Positions 50,529-58,663 of a stretch of DNA of 64,000 nucleotides are shown piece after piece. A program made the translations under genes and the position numbers. The DNA lies in NCBI GenBank assembly GCA_031291175.1, contig JARLJO010000008.1, positions 1-64,000 of the forward strand, written 5' to 3'. The stretch is from Gammaproteobacteria bacterium (GTDB lineage Bacteria; Pseudomonadota; Gammaproteobacteria; DSM-16500). Position 1 is the stretch's first letter. The number at the start of each line of letters is the position of its first letter. The notes under the pieces are model-generated. The model was not told the origin of the DNA. It worked only from the letters and a program-made list of their open reading frames with translations, and did no database searches.

Positions 50529-51677
50529 TTAAATATGACACCATTCCGTCGCATCAACGGGGGTGCCGTTTCGACGAATTTCAAAATAAAGACTGGGTTT
50601 GTTATAGCCACCGCTGTTCCCAATGGTTGCAATGACATCGCGCGGATTCACTTTTTCGCCGACTTTGGTGAAAATGGCATGATTGCGGGCATATAAACTC
50701 ATGAATCCATTGCCGTGATTGATGATAACCAATAGACCGAATCCACGTAACCAATTGGCAAATATCACTTTCCCTCCAGAGACAGCATGAACAGGTGTGC
50801 CTTCCTCTGCGTTAATAATGATAGCGCCATGGTGAGGGTCGTTCGCATTAGTAGTAATGGTACTTATCCTGCCTTTTAAAGGCCATTCCAACTTACCCCG
50901 TAACTGATTGAAGGGCAGATTATCTACTAGAATAGTTTCTTGCGGCTGTAATGTGTCGAGCATATCTTGTAATGCTTTTTGATTACTCATTAGCGTGGCA
51001 AGTTGCTGCTGCTTGGTTTGTGATTTTTGTTCAAGCGTTGCAATAACATCGTTGCGTTGTTTCTCGGCTTGGAGCGTTTGTTTTTGTTGTAGTTGTTTTG
51101 CTTGTAATAAATTTTTTAAATTAAGCTCATGTTGTGTGATCTCAGCCAGGTTCGCATTTAAAATGCTAAGGGTGGATTTTACTTCGGCCATTAATTTAGA
51201 GCGCGCTTCACTTAAGGTTTGATAATAGTATAGATGGCGGTCAATATTGTTTATGTCATCTGGATTTAAAATGGTTTTCAGAGAATGCATTTTACCTAAG
51301 CGGTACATGATGCGTATTTGCTGGATTAAGGCTTGCCGTTGGTCAGTTAATTTCGTTTGTAGTGTTTGTTCAGAGGTTTTTAGTTTTGCAAGTTCGGTTT
51401 GTTCATTCACGAGATCTTGGTTTAAGTGTTCTATCTCCTGATTGAGGTGTGTGAGATTCAGTTCTAGTGTTTTTAATTCTTGTACGAGATCTTCTTGCTC
51501 TGTTTGATCGTCATGTAAGTTTTTTTGCAGTTGTTGAATTTGATTGGTGACGGCGGCTAATTCGATTTGTTTGCCATGGGTGTCAATGTGGGCGGCAAAT
51601 GTAACAGTTGAAAATAAAAAACAACCGCCAAGCAGCACACGTCCTTGTGTTACCTTTGAAGATTTTTGCATAAGCAC
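50529..51677 (-). CDS. envC: Murein hydrolase activator EnvC
   Basis: A signal sequence (GRVLLGGCFLFSTVTFAAHI) is followed by about 200 residues of coiled coil (QIQQLQKNLHDDQTEQEDLV onward) and a C-terminal LytM domain: HHGAIIINAEEGTPVHAVSG, GGKVIFANWLRGFGLLVIIN and LYFEIRRNGTPVDATEWC. The zinc ligands of active M23 peptidases are largely replaced (for example no H-x-H in LYFEI), as in EnvC, which activates the AmiA/AmiB/AmiC-type amidases and does not itself cut. The amidase it should activate is encoded at 42365. An ATG at 51671 is an alternative start. Confidence 0.93.
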   Translation of the reverse strand: MLMQKSSKVTQGRVLLGGCFLFSTVTFAAHIDTHGKQIELAAVTNQIQQLQKNLHDDQTEQEDLVQELKTLELNLTHLNQEIEHLNQDLVNEQTELAKLKTSEQTLQTKLTDQRQALIQQIRIMYRLGKMHSLKTILNPDDINNIDRHLYYYQTLSEARSKLMAEVKSTLSILNANLAEITQHELNLKNLLQAKQLQQKQTLQAEKQRNDVIATLEQKSQTKQQQLATLMSNQKALQDMLDTLQPQETILVDNLPFNQLRGKLEWPLKGRISTITTNANDPHHGAIIINAEEGTPVHAVSGGKVIFANWLRGFGLLVIINHGNGFMSLYARNHAIFTKVGEKVNPRDVIATIGNSGGYNKPSLYFEIRRNGTPVDATEWCHI

Positions 51678-51728
51678 TCCTTGCTTTCGTTGCTGGCTAT
51701 CTTCGTCTATTTGCTCTCTTTTCTCGTT

Positions 51729-53279
51729 TTAAGGCGAGAGGCTAAGTAGTGTTTTTCCAGTCATTTCTGCTGGCTTTTCAAGACCCATTAAATATAGCAT
51801 GGTAGGTGCAACATCGGATAATGTGCCATGAGCTTCACTAATGACAGCAGGCCGGCCAACATAGACAAAAGGAACAGGATCACTGGTATGAGCTGTGTGT
51901 GCTTGTCCGGTAGTTTTATCGAACATGTATTCTGCGTTCCCGTGATCGGCTGTAATAATAGCCTCTCCGCCAACCGCTTCTAGAGCTGGCACGATTTTGC
52001 CAAGGCAGTTATCGATGGTTTCGATGGCTTTGACGGTGGCATCAAAATTGCCTGTGTGACCTACCATGTCGGGATTAGCAAAATTACAGATAATCACATC
52101 ATATTTTTTACTTTGAATTTCCGTTATTAGCCGTTTGGTGATTTCATATGCGCTCATCTCGGGATGTAAATCGTACGTCGCAACCTTGGAGGATGGAATG
52201 AGAATACGATCTTCCCCAGGATAAGGTTTTTCAATGCCGCCGTTAAAAAAGAAAGTGACATGTGCATATTTTTCGGTTTCCGCAATACGCAGTTGGCGCA
52301 AGCCCAGCTCACTTAAATATTCCCCCAAGATATGAGTCAAGCGTTCTGGTGGATAAGCCACCGCCGTCTTGAATGTGGGGTCATATTCAGTCAGTGTAAC
52401 GAATTGAGCTAAATGTGGGTGCGTGCTTCGCGCAAATCCATCAAAATCTTTATCAATGAAAGCATGAGTCAATTCGCGAGCGCGATCAGCGCGAAAGTTC
52501 ATGAAAATGACGGTATCGCCATTTTCAATGGTAATGGGTTTTTCATCGGGGCCATGAATGGTGGTTGGTTTAATAAACTCATCACTGTCGCCAAAGCCAT
52601 AAGCCAGTTGCAAGCCTGTTAAGGCATCCGATACGTGATAGTCAGCAATGCCCATCGTCAATAAATCATAAGCTTTTTGAACGCGATCCCAGCGCTTGTC
52701 TCTGTCCATGGCATAATAACGACCGATCATGGACGCGATTTTACCGCATTGTATTTTTTCACAATGCTCAATTAAATTTTCGAGAGATTGATGCGCACTT
52801 CGCGGTGGTGTGTCTCTGCCATCTAAAAAAGCATGAATATAGACTTTGTTGGCGCCTTGTTTAGCGGCAAGATCCAGTAAAGCAAAAATCTGCTTTTCAT
52901 GACTGTGAACACCGCCAGGAGAAAGCAGACCAAGAATATGAATTGCTTTTTGATTTTCTATGGCGCGATTAATCGTCTGCGTTAAGACAGGATTTTTAAA
53001 AAATTGACCATTCGCAATGTCTTCATCAATTTGCGTCAAGTCTTGATTGACGATTCGCCCCGCGCCCATATTGAGGTGACCTACTTCGGAATTACCCATT
53101 TGTCCCTCGGGCAAGCCTACGCAGCGACCAGAACCAGAGATGAGAGTATAGGGATAACGTTTAAGAATCGAATCCCAGTTAGGCGTATTGGCGGCTGCTA
53201 TCGCATTGGCTTCCTCATCGGTGCGATATCCCCAGCCGTCCAAAATGATAAGTGCCAGCGGACGCTGTTTGATTGGCAT
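51729..53279 (-). CDS. gpmI: 2,3-bisphosphoglycerate-independent phosphoglycerate mutase
   Basis: A 516-residue two-domain enzyme of the alkaline phosphatase superfamily. Metal and phosphate site: [20 protein letters not shown] with Asp14, and the nucleophile Ser64 in [20 protein letters not shown]. Other blocks are [76 protein letters not shown] and [20 protein letters not shown]. It interconverts 3- and 2-phosphoglycerate in glycolysis and gluconeogenesis. It heads the minus-strand operon with envC and ctpA. Confidence 0.98.
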   Translation of the reverse strand: MPIKQRPLALIILDGWGYRTDEEANAIAAANTPNWDSILKRYPYTLISGSGRCVGLPEGQMGNSEVGHLNMGAGRIVNQDLTQIDEDIANGQFFKNPVLTQTINRAIENQKAIHILGLLSPGGVHSHEKQIFALLDLAAKQGANKVYIHAFLDGRDTPPRSAHQSLENLIEHCEKIQCGKIASMIGRYYAMDRDKRWDRVQKAYDLLTMGIADYHVSDALTGLQLAYGFGDSDEFIKPTTIHGPDEKPITIENGDTVIFMNFRADRARELTHAFIDKDFDGFARSTHPHLAQFVTLTEYDPTFKTAVAYPPERLTHILGEYLSELGLRQLRIAETEKYAHVTFFFNGGIEKPYPGEDRILIPSSKVATYDLHPEMSAYEITKRLITEIQSKKYDVIICNFANPDMVGHTGNFDATVKAIETIDNCLGKIVPALEAVGGEAIITADHGNAEYMFDKTTGQAHTAHTSDPVPFVYVGRPAVISEAHGTLSDVAPTMLYLMGLEKPAEMTGKTLLSLSP

Positions 53280-53312
53280 AAGTAGATCCCTTTAAAATGC
53301 GAGTAGTGTATT

Positions 53313-53334
53313 ATTCAGCAATCTGTTGCTGAAT
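53313..53334. repeat. Hairpin in the gpmI-mlaA divergent spacer
   Basis: ATTCAGCAA and TTGCTGAAT pair over 9 bp around TCTG. It lies about 35 bp upstream of gpmI and could be a protein-binding site or part of a leader. Confidence 0.4.
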
Positions 53335-53440
53335 AGAAGTCTTAGATAAAGGTTTGTCGAGACAGGCTACGAATATTATTGGCATTAGGCTGCGCTAACG
53401 TTAAACTAAAGAAACTTTTAGCATTGTGGAATTGCGCGAT

Positions 53441-54229
53441 ATGACATTTAAAACTCGACGTCTCTGGCTTGTGACTGTGACTGCTTCAGTATTCAGCTTG
53501 CTCGCAACCAGTGCTTTTGCTGAGTTGCTTCCTTCTCATCAAACCAATCCAGTTGATCCCTATGAGCCTTTCAATCGCGCTATGTTCAAGTTTAATGATG
53601 CTTTTGATAAGGTGATATTAAAGCCTGTAGCCACGCTCTATAGCAAAATCGTGCCTAAGCCACTCGCAAAAGGGATCAGTAATTTTTTTAGTAATATTGA
53701 TACCGTTCCAACAGTCATCAACGATGTGTTGCAAATGAATATTTATCAGGCAACAAGTGATGCTTGGCGTTTGACCTTAAATTCGACAATTGGTATCGGC
53801 GGTCTTTTCGATGTCGCAAGCGAGATGGGTTTAGAGCGTAACGCCGAAGATTTTGGTTTGACCTTGGCAAGATGGGGTTATCAAAAATCCAATTATCTGG
53901 TGATACCATTTTTAGGACCTACAACGGTGCGTGACGCTATCGCGTGGCCGATTAACTATCGGTTCATGACAATTTATCCTTATGTTCATCCTACACGTGC
54001 GCGTTATGAGTTGTATGGTTTGAGTCTGGTATCAAAGCGAGCTGATTACTTGCGATTCCAGGATGTGATGCAGCAAGCCGCTATTGATAAATATGTTTTC
54101 ATGCGCGATGCCTATATGCAACGACGTGCTTACCAAATTGAACGTAATAAAGAGTTAGATGATCCGTACTTAGATAAAAATAGCTTAATTGACAAAACTA
54201 ATTATATAAAAACTAATGCTCCATCATAA
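53441..54229 (+). CDS. mlaA: MlaA/VacJ family phospholipid transport protein
   Basis: From the ATG at 53441 the protein starts with a signal peptide (FKTRRLWLVTVTASVFSLLA, then TSAFAEL). The MlaA body follows: VDPYEPFNRAMFKFNDAFDK, VPKPLAKGISNFFSNIDTVP, NSTIGIGGLFDVASEMGLER, DFGLTLARWGYQKSNYLVIP and LGPTTVRDAIAWPINYRF. MlaA forms a ring in the outer membrane with a porin and removes misplaced phospholipids from the outer leaflet. Unusually, the signal region has no Cys, so no lipobox; typical MlaA proteins are lipoproteins. The remaining Mla genes are not in the window. Confidence 0.92.
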   Translation: MTFKTRRLWLVTVTASVFSLLATSAFAELLPSHQTNPVDPYEPFNRAMFKFNDAFDKVILKPVATLYSKIVPKPLAKGISNFFSNIDTVPTVINDVLQMNIYQATSDAWRLTLNSTIGIGGLFDVASEMGLERNAEDFGLTLARWGYQKSNYLVIPFLGPTTVRDAIAWPINYRFMTIYPYVHPTRARYELYGLSLVSKRADYLRFQDVMQQAAIDKYVFMRDAYMQRRAYQIERNKELDDPYLDKNSLIDKTNYIKTNAPS

Positions 54230-54244
54230 GTAAGGTTTGCGTAC

Positions 54245-54706
54245 GTGTTTCATGTTGTTTTATATCAGCCTGAAATCCCACCCAATACAGGCAATATTAT
54301 CCGCTTGTGCGCCAATACGGGTGCACAATTGCATCTCATTCATCCGTTAGGTTTTGCCCCAGACAACAAGCAGCTTCAGCGTGCTGGTCTGGATTACCAC
54401 ATATGGGCAGCAGTTAATCAGCATAATGACTATGATTCTTTTATTGATCAGGTTAAGCCGAAACGATTATTTGCTTGTTCTACCTATGGTAAGCGCATTT
54501 ATAGTGATGTGATCTATGAGGCGGGAGATGTCTTTCTATTCGGTCCTGAAACGCGAGGCTTACCAAAAGAATTGTTAGCCGGTTTGCCATCCGATAATAT
54601 TATTCATATTCCCATGCTATCCCATTCACGTAGTTTAAACTTGTCAAATGCGGCTGCTGTGGTTGTCTATGAGGCTTGGCGGCAGTTGGGGTTTTTGAAA
54701 GAATAA
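54245..54706 (+). CDS. trmL: tRNA (cytidine/uridine-34-2'-O)-methyltransferase
   Basis: A SPOUT methyltransferase of 153 residues, started by GTG: FHVVLYQPEIPPNTGNIIRL, CANTGAQLHLIHPLGFAPDN, DVFLFGPETRGLPKELL and the knot motif IHIPMLSHSRSLNLSNAAAV. It methylates the wobble ribose of two leucine tRNAs. It lies 15 bp after mlaA on the same strand and 95 bp before the small gene upstream of icmQ, so it is probably in the same transcript as one or both. Confidence 0.95.
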   Translation: MFHVVLYQPEIPPNTGNIIRLCANTGAQLHLIHPLGFAPDNKQLQRAGLDYHIWAAVNQHNDYDSFIDQVKPKRLFACSTYGKRIYSDVIYEAGDVFLFGPETRGLPKELLAGLPSDNIIHIPMLSHSRSLNLSNAAAVVVYEAWRQLGFLKE

Positions 54707-54801
54707 AGTCAATTTGATGTGCTATGCTTATAATAATGAAAACAACAAGAACAAGAACAAAGGCTGTATAACAATTAATCACGTACGCGAGGGCTTGTGT
54801 C

Positions 54802-55026
54802 ATGGTCGCAGAAGTCGAAACTTTAAAAGCGGCAACAAAAACTGTCTTACGCGATATAGCAAAACATGCGAATGGTTTGGCAGTTGGTTTGCAGAATGCA
54901 GCTCCTCCTCAAGAAAAAGGGCCGCCTAAATCGGTTCAGTATCTGACTGCGATTGCAGCAGAGCTTGAGAATGTTTGTCGAACAGTTGATGGTGTACCGC
55001 CAGCAAATGTTTCAGATGAGCTTTAG
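54802..55026 (+). CDS. Small helical protein in the IcmR/FIR position upstream of icmQ
   Basis: A 74-residue protein with GAGGG before the ATG. It is helical and amphipathic (VETLKAATKTVLRDIAKHAN, then a Pro-rich turn QNAAPPQEKGPPKSV and a second helix YLTAIAAELENVCRTVDG). It has no sequence match that I know. In Legionella icmR, and in other Legionellales the fast-evolving FIR genes, lie directly upstream of icmQ and encode small helical partners of IcmQ that differ almost completely between species. Its position 41 bp before icmQ, on the same strand, its size and its helical nature fit that role. The call rests on context, so a spurious frame cannot be fully excluded. Confidence 0.6.
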   Translation: MVAEVETLKAATKTVLRDIAKHANGLAVGLQNAAPPQEKGPPKSVQYLTAIAAELENVCRTVDGVPPANVSDEL

Positions 55027-55067
55027 CGGTACATAAAGATATTAACTCAATGAGAGCTTAATCCTAA

Positions 55068-55649
55068 ATGTCTACAGGTCAAGATGATAAACAAGAAAAG
55101 CGCAAATTGATTGAGCTCGTGCGAGAGACGATAGAGCGCGACAACAAGCTACGCGAAGAATTTCAAGTGGGAGATAAGTTTCGTTTTGTTCGTGATCGGT
55201 TGAATGCGCTGTTAGACCAACTTGAAAAGCATATGCAATCCATTGAAGTGACGGCTAAAGTCGCTGGTGGTGTGGTGGAAGAAGATGAAGTCGTGGTCTA
55301 CGTGTATCTGTTTAATACCCAAGGGCTGGTTTTAAATAGTTGGTTAAATATGTTAACGCCTAAGCTCTTTTATGAATACAGTGTTAACCGCCCAGCCTAT
55401 ACCGATAAAGCTTATATTCAAGCGTTGATACGCTCTAAGACAAATAAAAATCAACATGCTTACTTAAGTGTTGCGGCAAAAAAGAAAGACATTCAACATT
55501 CAGAAACCGAAAAAAAAGATGTTATCGGTAATCCTATTGTTAAAATTCGCGAAGGTGGTTTGCAGTTTGATCGTCTAGTTGCATTTACGCATATGGAAAT
55601 AGATTACACGCTGGATGAGTCTGGTCAGTTGGTCAAAAAAGTTGTCTAA
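55068..55649 (+). CDS. icmQ: Dot/Icm type IVB secretion protein IcmQ
   Basis: 193 residues, the length of IcmQ. The N-terminal helical part is DDKQEKRKLIELVRETIERD and FRFVRDRLNALLDQLEKHMQ. The C-terminal domain begins EVVVYVYLFNTQGLVLNSWL and continues with RPAYTDKAYIQALIRSKTNK, then NQHAYLSVAAKKKDI, then GLQFDRLVAFTHMEIDY and SGQLVKKV. This agrees along its length with Legionella IcmQ as I recall it (strand ending NLQSW, RPVYTNEEDIKALIKTKENK, AYVAI..KQEDI, GRLVKN). IcmQ binds membranes and NAD through an ADP-ribosyltransferase-like C-terminal fold and is needed for effector delivery. No other dot/icm gene lies in the window. Confidence 0.85.
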   Translation: MSTGQDDKQEKRKLIELVRETIERDNKLREEFQVGDKFRFVRDRLNALLDQLEKHMQSIEVTAKVAGGVVEEDEVVVYVYLFNTQGLVLNSWLNMLTPKLFYEYSVNRPAYTDKAYIQALIRSKTNKNQHAYLSVAAKKKDIQHSETEKKDVIGNPIVKIREGGLQFDRLVAFTHMEIDYTLDESGQLVKKVV

Positions 55650-55650
55650 A

Positions 55651-56448
55651 CTAGCGGCGTTTAGATCCGGGTGATGTAGGTTCCCAGTTTTCTTTAACAT
55701 AATCGACAAGTTTATCTTTGCCTTCTTTCGCGGGACTTTCTGTGGGATTTTTGGCGGGTTGCGAGTTAAGAAATTGACGCCCGCGTTCAACAGTATTCAT
55801 GGGTGCGTTGCCAAACCAGGATTTCAGTCGGTTGTATTCGCCTGTAGTCGTTTTTATTTTACCACCAATCAGTTGGTCAGTTGCGATATCGCTGAGGTCT
55901 AATCCTTTGTCTTTGGCATCTTGTTTGACTGCCGCTTCTTTATGCTGAGTCTCTTTTTTTGCAACGTGCTCTACGGAAGTCCTATGTTCAGTCGATTGCT
56001 TTTCTTGGAGTGAGTGAAGCAAAGGCACTTTCGTGTCGACTTTTTTGGCGAAGAAGCTGTCGGTTTTTTTGGGTTCAATGTAATTTGCGCGATGTTTCTT
56101 TTCTGCATCTTCTTTTGCTTCTTTGCGTTCTGTTTTATCTTCGGTCGTGGCAAGTTGTTTTTCTTGCTCGGTGAGATCCAGTTCTTTTTTGTGTTCGGCG
56201 AGGGCTTGTTTGTCACGATCAATTTGAACTTTGGCTTTAGAGTCGATCTTAAGGCCAATGGAGGTTCCGCTACCGCTATCTTCCGCTTGCTCAATAATAA
56301 CTTTCTTGTCCATGCCGCTGCCGCGACAGGTCGAACAAATGTTCCCATATGATGTGCCCTGAGGTCCGCTAATTTGCAAAAATGCGGAAATCGGCTTTTG
56401 TAAGCCGCAGGCAATACAGGTTTTAGCAAGCAAGTTTTGTTTGATCAT
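55651..56448 (-). CDS. Zinc-ribbon protein with charged, disordered body
   Basis: I start at the ATG at 56448 (MIKQNLLAKTCIACGLQKPI). A zinc ribbon is formed by CIACG and CSTCRG at the N-terminus (residues about 11-44), the type seen in HNH-like or ribosome-associated small proteins. The remaining 200 residues are Lys/Glu/Gln-rich and probably disordered or coiled (QALAEHKKELDLTEQEKQLA, DKTERKEAKEDAEKKH), with a short ordered C-terminal end (RLKSWFGNAPMNTVERGRQF). The family is not recognised. It converges on icmQ with a 1-bp gap and is divergent from hfq. A nucleic-acid-binding or substrate role could be imagined, but nothing proves either. Confidence 0.6.
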   Translation of the reverse strand: MIKQNLLAKTCIACGLQKPISAFLQISGPQGTSYGNICSTCRGSGMDKKVIIEQAEDSGSGTSIGLKIDSKAKVQIDRDKQALAEHKKELDLTEQEKQLATTEDKTERKEAKEDAEKKHRANYIEPKKTDSFFAKKVDTKVPLLHSLQEKQSTEHRTSVEHVAKKETQHKEAAVKQDAKDKGLDLSDIATDQLIGGKIKTTTGEYNRLKSWFGNAPMNTVERGRQFLNSQPAKNPTESPAKEGKDKLVDYVKENWEPTSPGSKRR

Positions 56449-56561
56449 AGAGTTCTTGAACACAAATGAGTAAATAATTTGAGCGAATAAATATAGCATA
56501 TTTCATTTCATGATTCCCCTAAAAGATGCTTTAATTTGCAACAATTTTTTTAAGATGCTCA

Positions 56562-56567
56562 TATAAT
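56562..56567 (+). promoter_or_regulatory. Candidate -10 element upstream of hfq
   Basis: TATAAT in GCTCATATAATGGGGG, about 140 bp before the hfq start. The best -35 match, TTGCAA, is 20 bp upstream, longer than ideal, so this is a weak call. Confidence 0.3.
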
Positions 56568-56705
56568 GGGGGTTTTAGGGTGGTATCTAAACGGATTCTC
56601 TTGCTTGCTGAATGCTTATTCGATATTCTCGAAACTTTGTTTAGTAGGCATAATTTAAGCCTATTCGATTTAGGATTCAAAGATTATTAAATGGAGAATA
56701 AAAAC

Positions 56706-57002
56706 ATGACAAAAGGGCCATCATTACAAGATCCTTTCTTAAACACCCTTCGTAAAGAAAAGATTCCGGTTTCCATCTATTTAGTGAATGGAATTAAGCT
56801 GCAAGGTTTGATCGAATCCTTTGATCAGTTTGTAGTTTTACTGAAAAACACCGTCAGTCAGATGGTATATAAGCATGCTATTTCGACCGTTGTCCCAGCT
56901 CGTAATGTTTCCTCTCCGCTAGAATATAGCAGTAATGGTCACACCGCCGCGACTGGAACCGGTACACCAGCAGCTCATAGTGCTCCAGTCGTCAAAGAGT
57001 AA
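56706..57002 (+). CDS. hfq: RNA-binding protein Hfq
   Basis: From the ATG at 56706, which has GGAG ten bases upstream, the 98-residue protein reads [40 protein letters not shown] and [20 protein letters not shown]: both Sm motifs and the YKHA-x-ST signature of the proximal RNA-binding face. A short Ser/Thr/Ala-rich tail follows. An ATG at 56691 would add five residues. Hfq pairs small RNAs with their targets. hflX begins 20 bp after its stop, the usual order. Confidence 0.98.
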   Translation: MTKGPSLQDPFLNTLRKEKIPVSIYLVNGIKLQGLIESFDQFVVLLKNTVSQMVYKHAISTVVPARNVSSPLEYSSNGHTAATGTGTPAAHSAPVVKE

Positions 57003-57022
57003 TAGTCTCTGAGGATCATGCA

Positions 57023-58273
57023 TTGATCGATCGCCCAGCAGGTGGTGAACGCGCTGTATTGGTACATATTGATTTTCCCGATAGCGGGATGCAAGAAGAC
57101 TTAAGCGAATTTAAGGAACTTGCGCGCTCAGCGGGTGCTGAAGAGGTCGCTGTGATTAAGGGCCATCGGCATGCGCCTGAACCTAAATATTTTGTAGGTT
57201 CTGGTAAAGCGGATGAGATTCGTGCCAGTGTTGTTGCTCACAAAGCAGAGTTGGTTTTATTTAATCATGCCTTATCGCCAGGACAGGAGCGCAATTTAGA
57301 GCGTCTCTTGGAATGCCGTGTTTTAGATCGCACGGGTTTAATTCTGGATATCTTCGCTCAGCGTGCCCGTAGTTTTGAAGGAAAGCTTCAAGTTGAATTA
57401 GCATTGCTTAAGCATATGTCGTCTCGCTTGGTGCGCGGTTGGACGCATTTGGAAAGGCAGCGTGGTGGTATTGGTTTGCGAGGCCCGGGTGAAACGCAGC
57501 TAGAAACAGATAGACGTTTAATTCGTCACCGCATCAAACTCATTAGTCAGCGATTAATTAAAGTGCGCCAACAACGCGATCAAGGTCGACGTGCTCGTCA
57601 TAAAGCCATTGTACCAACGGTTGCTTTGGTGGGTTATACGAATGCGGGTAAATCGACGCTATTTAATCGCTTGTGCGGCGCGGAAGTTTATGTAGCTAAT
57701 CAGTTATTTGCAACGCTAGATCCTACGTTACGGCGTATCGAATTGCCGGAACTGGGTCCTGTTATTTTAGCGGATACGGTCGGATTTATTCGACATTTGC
57801 CGCATGATTTGGTGGATGCGTTTCGTGCGACTCTGGAAGAGGTATGTGAGGCGGATTTGTTATTGCATGTGGTTGATTTGCATGATGAGCGCATGCAGTC
57901 GAATATCACTCAGGTTAATAGTGTATTAGAAAGTATTGGTGGTGATTCGGTGCCGCAAGTGTTGGTTTATAACAAAATCGATTTATTGCCTGGTTTTTTA
58001 CCCCGTATCGATCATGTGTCTGCTGAGCAGATAACGCGTGTTTGGGTTTCCGCACAAGAAGGGAAGGGTATGGCCGAGTTGCAGACGGCGCTTGTGACTC
58101 TCTTGGGGCAAAATCTGGTACAGCGATTGTTGGTGCTCAAACCCCAAGATGCGAAAGTTCGGGCTGCGCTTTATCAGTTAAATGCCGTGCAGTCTGAGAC
58201 GATTGATGAGGAAGGAAATTTTCATTTGTTGGTGCGGTTGCCTAAAGTTGAGTTGGAGAAGTTGTTTCATTGA
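57023..58273 (+). CDS. hflX: Ribosome-associated GTPase HflX
   Basis: The start is TTG with GAGGATC upstream. The N-terminal HflX domain (ELARSAGAEEVAVIKGHRHA, EPKYFVGSGKADEIRASVVA, LVLFNHALSPGQERNLERLL) and GLRGPGETQLETDRRLIRHR precede the G domain: GYTNAGKSTLFNRLCGAEVY (G1), LDPTLRRIELPELG (switch region), DTVGFIRHLPHDLVDAF (G3) and VYNKIDLLPG (G4). At 416 residues it is complete. It splits stalled ribosomes under stress. In enterobacteria hflK-hflC follow directly; here 3.4 kb with repeats and an ankyrin/F-box gene come between. Confidence 0.97.
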   Translation: MIDRPAGGERAVLVHIDFPDSGMQEDLSEFKELARSAGAEEVAVIKGHRHAPEPKYFVGSGKADEIRASVVAHKAELVLFNHALSPGQERNLERLLECRVLDRTGLILDIFAQRARSFEGKLQVELALLKHMSSRLVRGWTHLERQRGGIGLRGPGETQLETDRRLIRHRIKLISQRLIKVRQQRDQGRRARHKAIVPTVALVGYTNAGKSTLFNRLCGAEVYVANQLFATLDPTLRRIELPELGPVILADTVGFIRHLPHDLVDAFRATLEEVCEADLLLHVVDLHDERMQSNITQVNSVLESIGGDSVPQVLVYNKIDLLPGFLPRIDHVSAEQITRVWVSAQEGKGMAELQTALVTLLGQNLVQRLLVLKPQDAKVRAALYQLNAVQSETIDEEGNFHLLVRLPKVELEKLFH

Positions 58274-58309
58274 TATATAAGGACTGGGGTTGTCAGGGTC
58301 ATATCATTC

Positions 58310-58374
58310 CCCGTAAATTTTCAAACCCCACCCGTAAGTTATCAAACCCCGACCTGTAAGTTCTCAAACCCCTA
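58310..58374 (+). repeat. Tandem repeat array (3 units of about 21 bp) after hflX
   Basis: The units are CCGTAAATTTTCAAACCCC, CCGTAAGTTATCAAACCCC and CTGTAAGTTCTCAAACCCC. The unit sequence differs from that at 46482-46615, but the position just before the same palindrome is the same. Confidence 0.75.
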
Positions 58375-58402
58375 CGTACCGTGGCTTGTCCACGGTATCC
58401 AG
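58371..58402. repeat. Extragenic palindrome, copy 2 (CCTACGTACCGTGGCTTG...)
   Basis: TACCGTGG and CCACGGTA pair around CTTGT; the unit ends TATCCAG. It matches 46603-46634 except for one base-pair exchange that leaves the stem intact. From here to 58663 I see no further structure or gene. Confidence 0.8.
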
Positions 58403-58663
58403 AAAACTCTCGAACCAAGTTTCAATCCCGTTTTCTTGTATAAAAGCTTCGTTGATCGCATAGGAAATTATGATCAAATCTGGATGTTCATAATAAAATA
58501 GATAAGTTTCAGTAAGATGCAGAGAGGCATAGAGGAATGTATCTTAAAGCTAAATATCAAATAAAGGCGCAAATTGGCGCGTCTCACTTCTTAAGTTTCT
58601 CTTAATTATTGACTGTTACACTACGCATCCTGAAATAAAAACAAAAAGACGAGGAAAACGGTC

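Noticed and set aside
55959-56429. Frames within the zinc-ribbon gene region on both strands
   Set aside because: The Lys/Glu-rich codons of the real gene leave the other frames open; those frames have Phe-rich or Lys/Asn-rich nonsense composition.
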